64,000 nt of DNA from an uncultured Saprospiraceae bacterium (GTDB lineage: Bacteria > Bacteroidota > Bacteroidia > Chitinophagales > Saprospiraceae): the NCBI GenBank assembly GCA_938016265.1, contig CALLWB010000007.1, forward strand, positions 44,191-108,190, given 5' to 3'. Below, one piece after another: positions 19,038 to 28,914 of this stretch; the first letter of the stretch is position 1, and each line of letters begins with the position of its first letter. Under the pieces are notes generated by a model, which was given only the letters and a program-made list of their open reading frames with translations, did no database searches and was not told the origin of the DNA. A program made the position numbers and the translations under genes.

Positions 19038-19967
19038 CTAGCTACCAACATCAACAAGGGTGAATTTTACGTCATCCCTACTCCATTCCTCCGGGAGTTC
19101 CCCGAATTTGAATTCGTTGCTAGTAGTTTCGATGTAGTAATATTTTTTCCCATTTTTTGTCCAGTAGGTTCCTTTTACGTTTTCTCCCTGGACAGCGATT
19201 GCCAAGTGAGCCACATTGCTATTAAGAGGGTCCAGATAAACCAGCTTTACGTCATATTCTAGTTTGTGGAGGATGGCTGCTGCTAGAATAGCCATGTCTT
19301 CACAATCGCCTGTTCCGTCGTTGATGGTCTGCATGGGGTATTTGGTGTAGTCGTCAAACCCAGTCAATTTGTCGTCAGTATAGCGAAGGGATTGAACCAT
19401 TCGCACGACAAACATGACTTCTTCGTAATAGGTCCAGGGTCGTTTTTTGTTTTCTTTTGTTTGAATTGCTCCTGCCAATCCTTCTGCAAGTTTCTGGATA
19501 CCGGTATCGTTGGCATCGATAAATTTGGCAAAATAACTATAGTTGCCTCTCCATTTCGGACGTTTTACTTTTTCGTAATAGCTGATGACGTCTATTGGGA
19601 TGGTCACCTCCCATTTCCAGGGAGTTTTGTAGGTCCAGGATAGGTATTTGACAACATTCCGGCCTTTGCCTTTTGGTACAATGTCATATTTGTCAGGTAC
19701 ACCGTCGCGGTCGGTATCCATACTGTAATCGGAAGTACCCAATTTCTTTTCTTCTGCCTTAGTCAATCCATCTTTATCGATGTCCTCCTGCATTTCTTTT
19801 GTTTTCCTTTGGGCTGCCTTTTTTTTCTTTTTGGCCCTGTTTTGCGCTTTCCAATTGGACATGGATTGTTGTTCCATGGTTTGTTGCTGTACAAAGATGT
19901 AAAACCCGCCAACTGCAACAGCTGCAAGCAAAAGTGTGATCAATATGGTAGTGAAACAACTCTTCAT
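19038..19967 (-). CDS. Membrane-anchored transglutaminase-like cysteine protease with Ca2+-binding repeats
   Basis: 309 residues. One N-terminal membrane helix (about 7-28), a Lys-rich coiled stretch, then two thrombospondin type 3-like calcium loops, DIDKDGLT and DTDRDGVPDKYD (about 62-90). The C-terminal half carries GDCEDMAILAAAIL, the Cys-containing motif of bacterial transglutaminase-like cysteine proteases, and a later NVAHLAIAV that supplies the His, so the active site looks intact. Substrate is unknown. It sits between meaB and a TonB-like lipoprotein gene (10 bp upstream of its start), inside the mutase neighbourhood but with no evident metabolic link. Confidence 0.72.
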   Translation of the reverse strand: MKSCFTTILITLLLAAVAVGGFYIFVQQQTMEQQSMSNWKAQNRAKKKKKAAQRKTKEMQEDIDKDGLTKAEEKKLGTSDYSMDTDRDGVPDKYDIVPKGKGRNVVKYLSWTYKTPWKWEVTIPIDVISYYEKVKRPKWRGNYSYFAKFIDANDTGIQKLAEGLAGAIQTKENKKRPWTYYEEVMFVVRMVQSLRYTDDKLTGFDDYTKYPMQTINDGTGDCEDMAILAAAILHKLEYDVKLVYLDPLNSNVAHLAIAVQGENVKGTYWTKNGKKYYYIETTSNEFKFGELPEEWSRDDVKFTLVDVGS

Positions 19968-19977
19968 GGTCTATTGA

Positions 19978-20916
19978 TTATCCTTGTAGTTTGAAGCGGA
20001 CGGGCAAGACGTACTGTACCTTCACTTTCTTTCCATTGTGGGTTCCGGGATCCCAGGATGGCAAGGATTTTATTAATCGAATACATTCATTATTAATCTC
20101 CGTGCTTAGACCTCTTTTGGTTTTGATCTGTTCTAAAATGCCATCCTTGTTAATAACAAAGGAAAAGAAAGCTTTTCCCTCTAGGCCATTTTCTCTTGCG
20201 ATTGTAGGATATCGGAGGTTTGTATACATGTATGTCAACAATTCTTTTTCAGTGCATTTCTTTTGCTCCGATTTATTTTCACTAGCGCAACTACTAAAAA
20301 AAGGTTGCACATGTTCCCCAGGCAGGGCAGCTTCATCCATGATTTCTTCATCAATCAATATCCCAAATTCAAAAACCTCTTTTATTATTGGTTCCCCGTC
20401 TTTGAAGGTGAGGCATTCTCCATGTTTTTTACCTTGTCTAAAATTGTAAATAAATCGCTGTTTGCCCAGCGAGTCTAGGCCTTGCCATTCTCCTTCCTTT
20501 TCATTGTTTGCAAATGCGCCAAATTGATCCATGTACCCATGTTCAAAATCATAGTATTTCCACTCCCCATCCTTTTTCCCATCCGTATAATTGCCCTCAA
20601 ACCATAAGTTCCCATTGTCATACCATTCCTTTGTTTCTCCGTGCAAGACTTGAAACCCTTCCTTATAAGTCATGTATTGTGTGAGCAAATTTAGGTCTGG
20701 ATTGTACACTTTAGTTACGTACTCTCCATGTTTTGTTCGTTCTGAAGTGTAGAAATATTTAGCCTCGATCAAGGTAGAACCTTCGTTGATCCGACTACCA
20801 TATTTAGCTTCAAACTGAGGGATGACTGGAGGAAGCGTTGATAAATAACTGGTAGAAAAACAGCCTGCTGCCAATATCGACAGCATTAACAGCGTAAAAA
20901 AATGGAATAATTTCAT
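19978..20916 (-). CDS. MORN-repeat lipoprotein with TonB C-terminal domain
   Basis: 312 residues. The signal peptide ends at LAAGCF, a lipobox with Cys at 19. Residues about 85-170 hold MORN-like repeats (GNLWFEGNYTDGKKDGEWKYYD, then NEKEGEW and KKHGECLTF). The final 90 residues are a TonB_C domain: YPTIARENGLEGKAFFSFVI through LPSWDPGTHNGKKVKVQYVLPVRF. Such fusions are common in Bacteroidota and are usually labelled energy transducer TonB, although a lipoprotein anchor instead of an inner-membrane helix argues against a classic TonB role. It lies 8 bp downstream of mutA, so it is probably co-transcribed. Confidence 0.78.
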   Translation of the reverse strand: MKLFHFFTLLMLSILAAGCFSTSYLSTLPPVIPQFEAKYGSRINEGSTLIEAKYFYTSERTKHGEYVTKVYNPDLNLLTQYMTYKEGFQVLHGETKEWYDNGNLWFEGNYTDGKKDGEWKYYDFEHGYMDQFGAFANNEKEGEWQGLDSLGKQRFIYNFRQGKKHGECLTFKDGEPIIKEVFEFGILIDEEIMDEAALPGEHVQPFFSSCASENKSEQKKCTEKELLTYMYTNLRYPTIARENGLEGKAFFSFVINKDGILEQIKTKRGLSTEINNECIRLIKSLPSWDPGTHNGKKVKVQYVLPVRFKLQG

Positions 20917-20924
20917 TTGATGTT

Positions 20925-22124
20925 TTATTGTAAAATCCCGAAAATACCTCCGGCGTCTTCAATTTTTAAAAATTTGCTCCAGGCAATTTCCGCTACCTTT
21001 TCCGTCAGTACTTCGATATAATAACTTCCGGCTGCTGGATCATAGACTCGATCCATGTAACTTTCCGACTTCAATAGATGTTGCACGTTGCGAGCGATCC
21101 GATTGGAGAAGTCTGTCGGCGCTCCATAAAGCATATCAGCAGGCAGAACGGTCAGGCTGTCCACTCCTGCGATAGCTGCGCTCATTGCTTCGGTGGTGAC
21201 TTGTATTCGGTTGGCGTTTTCCTCTTCTTTTAGCGAGCGCATCGAGGTTTGCGCATGGATAAATGGCATCGGGGCGTTGGGAACTCCAAACCCTTCCATT
21301 ATTTTTGGCCATAGTTTTTTGAGTGCTCTAATTTTTGCTATTTCCATGAAATAACTCCCCCCAACGGACAAGGAGAACTTGAGGTGATTGTTTACTAAAG
21401 TCGGTTCAACGCCTCGTTCTTGAAGTTGCAAGACATATTCAGCAGCCGTTGCTAAGGTAATTGCCAATTCCCGGGCGATCGTACTGCCTTGATTGTGCAC
21501 AAAATGAGAATTGACCGTCAATACCGTAAAATTCGGCAGTTTTTCTGAAGCAAATACTATCGCTTTTTTAATGCTTTCGAAGTCGGCTTCTTTGCTTTCG
21601 TAATACTCCTCATTTTCTATATAAAACCCGATGGGATCAACGTCCAATGCTCCCTTGCATTTTTTACTGGATAGTTTTTGGTTTTTGATTTCTGCTTGTA
21701 GTAATTTTAGGATTTCGAGCGGATGGCTTTCTGTCAATAGTCCACTAAAATTGAGGTAGATCATATTCAAAAACACGCCATTCAGCATTTTCGAAAAGGA
21801 CTTGTTGTCCAGGACTTCGTCTAGCACCAAATTCGGAGCGCTCACACCAAACTTTAGGGCCTCCAACAATTTTTCGTTGGTTTTTTTTGCAAAGGTAACC
21901 CCCATTCCCATTTCGATTTCCTCTTGAATGAACCAGTCATTGGTAGACTTTCGAGTGGTTGCTGGCGGAATATTTTCGAGGTCTTCTTTTCTATAAAACG
22001 GTTTTACAAGAATGTCGTCCTCTGCTTCCCAGGTCAAGGAGTCCAATGGTTTCCCCTTAAGGTCTTTTTCTACCTTGGCGATCCATTCTTTAGTTGATGT
22101 TTTATTGAATTCTTTAAAAAGCAT
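20925..22124 (-). CDS. mutA: Methylmalonyl-CoA mutase small subunit (short form)
   Basis: 399 residues. The sequence aligns with the TIM-barrel part of the mutase small subunit: opening FNKTSTKEWIAKVEKDLKG, the middle NHLKFSLSVGGSYFMEIAKIRALKKLW, and near the end DRVYDPAAGSYYIEVLTEKVAEIAW. It ends directly after the barrel. The classic small subunit is about 600 or more residues with a degenerate cobalamin-binding-like domain at the C-terminus, which is absent here; aerobic Bacteroidota often have short forms. It lies 50 bp downstream of mutB and pairs with it structurally without binding B12. Confidence 0.92.
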   Translation of the reverse strand: MLFKEFNKTSTKEWIAKVEKDLKGKPLDSLTWEAEDDILVKPFYRKEDLENIPPATTRKSTNDWFIQEEIEMGMGVTFAKKTNEKLLEALKFGVSAPNLVLDEVLDNKSFSKMLNGVFLNMIYLNFSGLLTESHPLEILKLLQAEIKNQKLSSKKCKGALDVDPIGFYIENEEYYESKEADFESIKKAIVFASEKLPNFTVLTVNSHFVHNQGSTIARELAITLATAAEYVLQLQERGVEPTLVNNHLKFSLSVGGSYFMEIAKIRALKKLWPKIMEGFGVPNAPMPFIHAQTSMRSLKEEENANRIQVTTEAMSAAIAGVDSLTVLPADMLYGAPTDFSNRIARNVQHLLKSESYMDRVYDPAAGSYYIEVLTEKVAEIAWSKFLKIEDAGGIFGILQ

Positions 22125-22174
22125 TTATTAATAGTATTAGTAATGATAAAAAAACACCTAGTGCTAAACCGAGT

Positions 22175-24316
22175 TTAGACAACTATGGAAATCAGTACTT
22201 CCAGGATCTTTTTTGCAGCAATGGGAATTTTTGTACCCGGTCCGAAAACGCCCAAAACTCCCTCGTCATACAAAAACTGATAATCTTGTGCTGGAATGAC
22301 ACCTCCAACGACCACCATAATATCTTCCCTTCCCAGTTCTTTTAGCGCCGCGATAGTCTTTGGCACAAGGGTTTTATGCCCTGCCGCCAAGGAAGAAACG
22401 CCCAAAATATGAACGTCATTTTCTACCGCTTGCATGGCTGCTTCCTTAGGTGTTTGAAACAAGGGGCCAATGTCTACATCAAACCCCAAATCTGCAAAAC
22501 TGGTAGCGATCACTTTTGCTCCCCGATCATGGCCATCCTGCCCTAGTTTGGCAATCATTATCCTTGGTCGGCGGCCTGCTTTTTCTGCAAATTGATTGGC
22601 TAATTCTTTGGCTTGCTTAAATTCTTCATTCATAGCAATTTCTTTAGAGTAAACACCAGAAATAGATCGTGTTACTGCTTTGTAACGTCCAAAACTTTCT
22701 TCTAAAGCATCCGAAATTTCTCCTAGTGTTGCGCGATGTTTTGCCGCTTCGACAGCCAAAGTCAGTAAATTCCCTTTTCCTGACTTCGCACAATCGGCGA
22801 GTGCGGCAAGTGCTTGGTCAACGGCGGATTGATTTCTTGATTTTTTGATTTCATCTAATCGTTTTAGCTGGGATTCACGGACTGCAGTATTGTCTACTTC
22901 CAGGATATCCAGCATATCTTCTTCTTCCTGTTCTGCTTGGAATACATTGACGCCGATGATCTGATCTCTGCCACTATCTATTCGCGCTTGTTTTCTGGCG
23001 GCGGCCTCCTCGATTCTCATTTTTGGCAATCCAGTCTCAATAGCTTTTGCCATGCCGCCTAACTCTTCTACTTCCTGGATTAGCGCCCAGGACCTCTCAG
23101 CAATATCATTGGTCAATTGTTCCACATAATAAGAACCTGCCCATGGATCAACCGCCTTAATGATATCTGTGTCCTGCTGTAAGTATTTTTGTGTGTCTCT
23201 GGCAATTTTGGCAGAAAAATCGGTAGGCAATGCGATCGCTTCGTCAAGTGCATTGGTGTGAAGGGACTGTGTTCCTCCTAGTACGGCGGACATTGCTTCT
23301 ATGCAAGTTCGTGCAATATTGTTGTAGGGGTCTTGCTCGGTTAAGCTCCAGCCTGAGGTCTGACAATGTGTGCGCAAAGCCATGGACTTGGGATTTTGCG
23401 GATCAAACTGTTTCACTATTTTAGCCCAAAGCATTCTTGCTGCCCGCATTTTTGCAATCTCCATAAAATGGTTCATGCCTATTCCCCAAAAGAAAGAAAT
23501 ACGCGGAGCAAAATCGTCAATCTTGAGACCTGCTTTGATTCCTGCACGAATATATTCCAATCCATCTGCCAAGGTATAGGCCATTTCAATATCGGCTGTC
23601 GCTCCTGCTTCGTGCATATGGTATCCACTCACACTGATCGAATTGAATCGGGGCATTTTCTGAGAGGTATATTCAAATATATCCGCAATAATTTTCATAG
23701 AAGGTGCAGGCGGATAGATATAAGTATTGCGGACCATAAATTCTTTTAGAATATCATTTTGAATGGTTCCACTTAGTTTTTCCTTTGTCACTCCTTGCTC
23801 TTCTGCAGCCACAATGTAGAAGGCCATAATCGGCAAAACAGCCCCGTTCATTGTCATGGAGACGGACATTTGATCTAGGGGAATTTGATCGAATAGAATT
23901 TTCATGTCTTCTACGCTGTCGATGGCGACACCAGCCTTTCCGACATCTCCAACTACTCGTTCGTGGTCGGAGTCATAGCCTCGGTGGGTGGCAAGGTCAA
24001 ACGCAACGGACAATCCTTTTTGGCCGCCTGCCAAATTTCTTCTATAGAATGCATTACTTTCTTCTGCTGTTGAAAAACCGGCATATTGTCGAATGGTCCA
24101 GGGCCGAACCGCATACATGGAACTATAAGGCCCTCGTAAATAAGGAGGCAACCCTGCAACAAAGCCTAAATGGTGCAACTCATTTTGGTCATCAGCTGTA
24201 TAAGCTGACGAAATGGTAATTTGTTCTGGTGTTTGGAATTCTTTTATTTCAATTTCATTCTCAGAAAAAGAAGTCGGAGTATTCCATTTTATTTTTGAAA
24301 AGTCTGGACGGTTCAT
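22175..24316 (-). CDS. mutB: Methylmalonyl-CoA mutase large (catalytic) subunit
   Basis: 713 residues, full length. The substrate barrel shows [21 protein letters not shown] and [23 protein letters not shown]; the C-terminal cobalamin domain shows [10 protein letters not shown], with the DxHxxG histidine that coordinates cobalt near residue 595, then GVSSLAAGH and VVGGVIP. It interconverts succinyl-CoA and (R)-methylmalonyl-CoA using adenosylcobalamin. The start ATG at 24316 is only four bases downstream of a perfect -7 box, so the message may be leaderless. No cobalamin riboswitch is seen in the 200-bp upstream gap. Confidence 0.97.
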   Translation of the reverse strand: MNRPDFSKIKWNTPTSFSENEIEIKEFQTPEQITISSAYTADDQNELHHLGFVAGLPPYLRGPYSSMYAVRPWTIRQYAGFSTAEESNAFYRRNLAGGQKGLSVAFDLATHRGYDSDHERVVGDVGKAGVAIDSVEDMKILFDQIPLDQMSVSMTMNGAVLPIMAFYIVAAEEQGVTKEKLSGTIQNDILKEFMVRNTYIYPPAPSMKIIADIFEYTSQKMPRFNSISVSGYHMHEAGATADIEMAYTLADGLEYIRAGIKAGLKIDDFAPRISFFWGIGMNHFMEIAKMRAARMLWAKIVKQFDPQNPKSMALRTHCQTSGWSLTEQDPYNNIARTCIEAMSAVLGGTQSLHTNALDEAIALPTDFSAKIARDTQKYLQQDTDIIKAVDPWAGSYYVEQLTNDIAERSWALIQEVEELGGMAKAIETGLPKMRIEEAAARKQARIDSGRDQIIGVNVFQAEQEEEDMLDILEVDNTAVRESQLKRLDEIKKSRNQSAVDQALAALADCAKSGKGNLLTLAVEAAKHRATLGEISDALEESFGRYKAVTRSISGVYSKEIAMNEEFKQAKELANQFAEKAGRRPRIMIAKLGQDGHDRGAKVIATSFADLGFDVDIGPLFQTPKEAAMQAVENDVHILGVSSLAAGHKTLVPKTIAALKELGREDIMVVVGGVIPAQDYQFLYDEGVLGVFGPGTKIPIAAKKILEVLISIVV

Positions 24317-24320
24317 GCCG

Positions 24321-24328
24321 CAAAGATA
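24321..24328 (-). promoter_or_regulatory. -7 promoter box of mutB
   Basis: Minus-strand TATCTTTG is an exact match to TAnnTTTG and is followed by CGGC and then the mutB ATG. With the usual distance from box to start site, transcription would begin at or within a few bases of the ATG. Confidence 0.6.
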
Positions 24329-24516
24329 AGTGATGATTTAGAGTTTTTAGGATTCGTTACATTTTTTTAATCGAACTATTCTTTAAAAGAAAAATAATAC
24401 AAATACTTATTTATTATAGATTAGGTTGAATTTTATTTGATTATTACCTACTTTACCATTCTTGATTTAGGGCTTTATTCAATGACAATCTACTTAAGAC
24501 ATCTACCTTTATCATT

Positions 24517-25662
24517 ATGAAAAAAGTATTATCCAATCATTCTATTTTGGAAATCTTCGCAGATAACTGTGGGAAGTATGTATTCTGGAAAGATAGAAAT
24601 AGTGTTTTTCTTGGTTGTAATAGCCATTTTGCAAAAAACTGTGGTATAGCCTCAAAAGAAGACATCGTCGGTAAGAATGATTTTGACATGCCCTGGAGTA
24701 GAGAAGAGGCGGAATTCTTTAGAAGTGTAGATAAACGAGTAATGGATTCAGGTGAAGCAGAATTAGACTTTGAAGAGCCCAAAACACTAGCCAACGGTAA
24801 AAAATTGTGGTTAAAAACTTCCAAAAAACCCCTTTTCGATGAAAACGGTCAGGTAGTCGGTCTGTTAGGTTGGTACTCAGATATAACCGCTATAAAGAAT
24901 ATGGAAGAACAGATTGAGCACAACAACAAAAACCTGCTTAAAAACAACCGACATCTGGAAAACCTAAACAAAGAATTAGAACACGCCAATCTAGACCTGG
25001 AGAATTTCACCTATGCCGCATCCCACGATCTCAAAACACCAGTCAGAACCATCGTGAGTATGCTCCAATTGATAGAAAGAAAACATGGAAAATCGTTCAA
25101 CCAAGACGCTTCCGAGCTTTTTCAGTTTACCATAAATGCAGGGAAACGGATGTCCGCACTGATCAGCGATATTCTAGCTTATGCTAGAACAGGCAAATCA
25201 AATTCTGACACCCAACCAATCATATTAAGTAAAATCATTGATGAAAAGCTAGTCGACTTAGGACCAATACTAGAAGATCAAAATGCCAAAGTAACACTGG
25301 ATTTACCAGCTAAAAAAATATACTGCTACCCCCAATTGATCGGCTCGGTATTTATTAATTTGATTAATAATGGTATAAAGTTTAACGATTCTGAAAACCC
25401 GACAATCAACATCAATCATTCAGAGAGTGATCAGTTTTACACCTTCCAGGTAGCAGACAATGGAATTGGAATAGACGAGAAGTACAGAAACAATGTATTT
25501 GACACGTTCAAACGACTACACAACACTCTGGAGTATGACGGTTCTGGTATCGGTTTGTCTATTTGTCGTAGAGTGGTCACCATTCACGGCGGGAAAATCT
25601 GGATTACAGACAACCCTACCGGGGGCACCATTTTCAACTTCTCGATTTCAAAAAGCATATAG
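24517..25662 (+). CDS. Soluble PAS-domain sensor histidine kinase
   Basis: 381 residues with no membrane helix. A PAS/PAC domain (about 10-130) starts with ADNCGKYVFWKDRNSVFLGCN and ends in a PAC-type GWYSDITAIK. A coiled coil (about 132-168) leads to HisKA with the phospho-acceptor in ASHDLKTPVRTI, then a HATPase_c domain with N box NLINNGIKFND, G1 DNGIGID and G2 GSGIGLSICRR. The PAS domain should sense an intracellular signal. No response regulator gene is adjacent. The catalytic half is closely similar in style to the membrane kinase at 42625, suggesting one local kinase family. Confidence 0.93.
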   Translation: MKKVLSNHSILEIFADNCGKYVFWKDRNSVFLGCNSHFAKNCGIASKEDIVGKNDFDMPWSREEAEFFRSVDKRVMDSGEAELDFEEPKTLANGKKLWLKTSKKPLFDENGQVVGLLGWYSDITAIKNMEEQIEHNNKNLLKNNRHLENLNKELEHANLDLENFTYAASHDLKTPVRTIVSMLQLIERKHGKSFNQDASELFQFTINAGKRMSALISDILAYARTGKSNSDTQPIILSKIIDEKLVDLGPILEDQNAKVTLDLPAKKIYCYPQLIGSVFINLINNGIKFNDSENPTININHSESDQFYTFQVADNGIGIDEKYRNNVFDTFKRLHNTLEYDGSGIGLSICRRVVTIHGGKIWITDNPTGGTIFNFSISKSI

Positions 25663-25701
25663 CAAAGGTGTCCGTGCACTTCAAGCAGCTTAACTCCCCT
25701 A

Positions 25702-27177
25702 CTACCGACCATACAAGGCTTTCCCCGCCTCATAATACTTGTCTCCAGGCATCCAAAACGGTTTATTTTTGTCGTTGGCAATGAGTCTGCCAGCATAAAT
25801 AAAGGCTTTACTATACTTGTTCAGATAATTAAAATCTAAGCTTTCCACCTCATCTGCTGCTTGATGATAGTACTTTGATATCTCGGCATCAAACGCCGTA
25901 AATCCAGGACTGAACGTAGGAGCCGGGATTCCCTTTTTAGCAAAATTCACGTTGTCCGAACGGTCGAATAGTCCTTGTTTTGGGGCAGGGTCAGAGATCG
26001 CTTTTAGCCCAAACGTACTGCATGCTTTGAGCAGATGCCCTTGTGCGGTTGTCCGCTCCAAACCTATTACCGTAACCAGTTTGACATCGTTGTAGCCTGC
26101 GCCATCTATATTAAAACAGTAAGCAATTTTGTCTAGTGGAACGGGGGAATGATCGACAAACCATTTGCTCCCTAACAATCCTTTTTCTTCTCCTGTAAAC
26201 AGGATAAACATGGACGATCGTTTGGTCGGATATTTGGCTAAATTTTTTGCGGCGGCAATTACTGCAGAAGCTCCAATCGCATTATCTCTTGCACCATTAT
26301 AAATGCTGTCTCCTCTCGCGTCAGGAATGCCGACACCTACATGATCGTAGTGCGCAGAATAGATGACATATTCATTTTTCAGCACTGGATCTGTGCCTTC
26401 TACAATCCCTACAACATTATGTGCGTCGAAGTTCGATTGCTTAATTCCTGCGGTTTGAATATTCATTTCGCCGCCAGACTTCAAAAAATCGATTAATTCT
26501 ACATCAGCGGCATTTATCCAAAAGTGTGGGAGATTGCTTTCTTTACCCTTTTGTGCATCTAGCATTACCTTAGCGCCTGTCATTCTGTTAATGATAAATT
26601 TCCAAGGCATTTGATTGCTGCGATAAAGCTCAATCAATCCTTCCGCCCCAGCAGATTCAGCTAGTTCAGCTTTTTGTTTTCTAAGTCTGAACCAAGCCCT
26701 AGGAGAAGCGTCCTCCCCATTGCCACACAGTGCCACTATTATTTTCCCTTTGACGTCTATTTTTTTCAGATCTGCTTCCAACCCATAATCAGCAAAGACG
26801 AACGCTGCATTTAAGGATTGATTTTTAGCATCCATCATCAAAAAATCCTTGGGAAAATTGAGGGTTCGGTCTCCGATGGTCATGGTTCCCTCTTTCATTG
26901 GATTAACTTCACGAAATGGGACGGGTTGCAGGTATCCGAAGTCCTTGCTTGCAGGCTCAACACCATATTGGATGAATTTTGCCTTGATATATGCGGCCGC
27001 AGCTGCTTGACCATCAGAAGGAGTATCTCTACCTTTCAACGCATCATCAGCCAAAAAATGGATATGTGCTTTCATGTCATTCGGTCCAACCGTTTTCAAG
27101 ATCAATTTTTTATCTTTTTGACCAAACACCGTCGCACTGGCGACTACTAATACAAACAGAACTATTAAGTTTTTCAT
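25702..27177 (-). CDS. Secreted M28-family zinc aminopeptidase
   Basis: 491 residues from the ATG at 27177, which directly opens a signal peptide (MKNLIVLFVLVVASATVFGQ); an upstream TTG would add 23 unlikely residues. The M28 zinc ligands can be followed: His/Asp in YSAHYDHVG, Asp in GARDNAIGASA, Glu pair in LFTGEEKGLLGS, Asp in FNIDGAGYND, and a late His in YYHQAADEVES. A protease-associated (PA) insert lies between the N-terminal region and the catalytic core. The enzyme is likely periplasmic or surface-exposed and trims peptides. It converges on the PAS kinase gene. Confidence 0.9.
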   Translation of the reverse strand: MKNLIVLFVLVVASATVFGQKDKKLILKTVGPNDMKAHIHFLADDALKGRDTPSDGQAAAAAYIKAKFIQYGVEPASKDFGYLQPVPFREVNPMKEGTMTIGDRTLNFPKDFLMMDAKNQSLNAAFVFADYGLEADLKKIDVKGKIIVALCGNGEDASPRAWFRLRKQKAELAESAGAEGLIELYRSNQMPWKFIINRMTGAKVMLDAQKGKESNLPHFWINAADVELIDFLKSGGEMNIQTAGIKQSNFDAHNVVGIVEGTDPVLKNEYVIYSAHYDHVGVGIPDARGDSIYNGARDNAIGASAVIAAAKNLAKYPTKRSSMFILFTGEEKGLLGSKWFVDHSPVPLDKIAYCFNIDGAGYNDVKLVTVIGLERTTAQGHLLKACSTFGLKAISDPAPKQGLFDRSDNVNFAKKGIPAPTFSPGFTAFDAEISKYYHQAADEVESLDFNYLNKYSKAFIYAGRLIANDKNKPFWMPGDKYYEAGKALYGR

Positions 27178-27314
27178 CCTGCAAAATAAGGAATAAGTGC
27201 CTTTGAAAGTTAATACCTTATGATTTTTTTGCTTGCCCTTATTCACAAATAAAATTTCAATACATTTATTGTAACTTGACTTTGATTAATTATACATAGA
27301 AGTTATTCCCTATT

Positions 27315-28913
27315 ATGAAACGTAGACTTTTCCTTTCCGAATCGAGCAAAGCACTTACAATACTATCATTTCTGGGGCTTCCAGGCTGCCAGCAAAAGTC
27401 TGTCAGTGCCTCTACCATCACTACAAACAATCAATTTATGGAAGAAATAACTATCCTAGAGTTGCAAAAAGGTTATAAAAACGGCCAATATACTATTCAA
27501 GAAATTGTTAAAAACTACTTGGATAGAGTTGACCAAATCGACAACAATGGCCCTGCGCTTAACTCGATTCTTGAGATAAATCCTGATGCATTAGCAATTG
27601 CAAAGTCCCTTGATGATGAATTGAATGCTGGTAAATCCAGAGGACCAATGCATGGAATACCCATCATTCTGAAGGACAACATTGACACCCACGACAAAAT
27701 GAGCACGACTGCAGGCTCAAGAGCGCTAGAAGGGTCGAAGCCCCTACAAGACAGTTTTGTAGCCGCTCAACTTCGAGCAGCGGGAGCTGTTATCCTAGGA
27801 AAAGCAAATCTTAGCGAATGGGCCAACTTTAGATCAAATATCTCTTCGAGTGGTTGGAGTGGTCTGGGTGGGCAAACCAAAAACCCATATCGGTTGGATA
27901 GAAACCCTTGTGGCAGCAGTGCGGGATCTGGAGTAGCGGTTTCTGCCAATCTGTGTATGATTGCGATTGGCACAGAAACCAATGGATCAATTGTCTGCCC
28001 TTCGAATAACAATGGAGTCGTGGGGATCAAACCTACCGTTGGTCTGATCGGACGAAGTGGGATTGTTCCGATTTCTGAAACGCAGGATACTGCAGGACCG
28101 ATGGCTCGAACAGTGTATGATGCAGCTGTTTGTTTAAGTGTGCTCACTGGTGTCGATCCCAGGGATTCGTATACCATTCCCAGCCAAGAAAAAGCTAAAA
28201 AAGACTATACTCAATTCCTGAAAACGGATGGATTGAAAGGAAAAAAAATTGGTCTTTGGAAAGGCGCATTAGGCTTTCATTTTAAGGTGGATGACCTGAT
28301 GGACACGGTAAAAAGCGACATGGAAGCGCAGGGTGCCGAGGTAATTTACATCGACAAAATCACAGAAGCCCCTTTGCATGGAGAAGCATTCAAGGTATTA
28401 CTCTATGAATTTAAAAGTGGGATAAATAAATATCTTGCGACACTTGGACCTAATGCAAAAATTAAAAATCTGCTTGACCTCATTAGCTTCAATGAAAAGG
28501 ATGCGGTTGAACTTAAACATTTTGATCAGGATTTATTGAAAAAATCACAAGCACTTGCCAGCCTCGACACACCAGAATACAAGGAAGCACTAGCTACGAT
28601 GCTAAAGGGCTATCGCGAAAATGGGATTGACAAAGTGATGAATGAAAATCAGTTGGATGCGATCATTGCACCAACTGGTTCCCCCGCCTGGAAAACCGAT
28701 TTGATCAATGGAGACAACTACCTTGGCGGGAGTTCTTCCCCTGCTGCGCGATCTGGTTATCCGAACATCTCCGTGCCGATGGGTTTTGTAAATGAGCTCC
28801 CAGTTGGCGTTTCTATCTTTGGAAGAGCTTGGAGTGAACCAATTTTGCTGGAAATCGCTTATAGCTATGAACAAGCCACCAAACATCGAAAAAAACCAGA
28901 ATTCCTAGAATAG
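27315..28913 (+). CDS. Exported amidase-signature hydrolase
   Basis: 532 residues. The N-terminus has a Tat-like KRRLFL motif, a hydrophobic stretch and a lipobox LPGC (Cys25), so the product is probably a Tat-exported lipoprotein. The amidase signature triad is present: Lys in IILKDNIDT, and the two serines in CGSSAGSGVAV and ETNGSIVCPS. Normal length for secreted amidases of this type, which often act on amides or peptides of unknown identity. A methyltransferase gene begins one base after its stop codon, so the two are co-transcribed. Confidence 0.9.
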   Translation: MKRRLFLSESSKALTILSFLGLPGCQQKSVSASTITTNNQFMEEITILELQKGYKNGQYTIQEIVKNYLDRVDQIDNNGPALNSILEINPDALAIAKSLDDELNAGKSRGPMHGIPIILKDNIDTHDKMSTTAGSRALEGSKPLQDSFVAAQLRAAGAVILGKANLSEWANFRSNISSSGWSGLGGQTKNPYRLDRNPCGSSAGSGVAVSANLCMIAIGTETNGSIVCPSNNNGVVGIKPTVGLIGRSGIVPISETQDTAGPMARTVYDAAVCLSVLTGVDPRDSYTIPSQEKAKKDYTQFLKTDGLKGKKIGLWKGALGFHFKVDDLMDTVKSDMEAQGAEVIYIDKITEAPLHGEAFKVLLYEFKSGINKYLATLGPNAKIKNLLDLISFNEKDAVELKHFDQDLLKKSQALASLDTPEYKEALATMLKGYRENGIDKVMNENQLDAIIAPTGSPAWKTDLINGDNYLGGSSSPAARSGYPNISVPMGFVNELPVGVSIFGRAWSEPILLEIAYSYEQATKHRKKPEFLE

Positions 28914-28914
28914 C

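Noticed and set aside
20925..22124. mutA as a pseudogene
   Set aside because: The frame is intact, ends cleanly and is followed 8 bp later by the next gene with no leftover domain sequence.
24317..24516. Cobalamin riboswitch upstream of mutB
   Set aside because: The gap is AT-rich, lacks a B12-box-like block, and the promoter lies at the ATG, so there is no room for a leader.
25702..27246. Longer M28 peptidase start at 27246
   Set aside because: The extra 23 residues precede a well-formed signal peptide that starts at an ATG at 27177.
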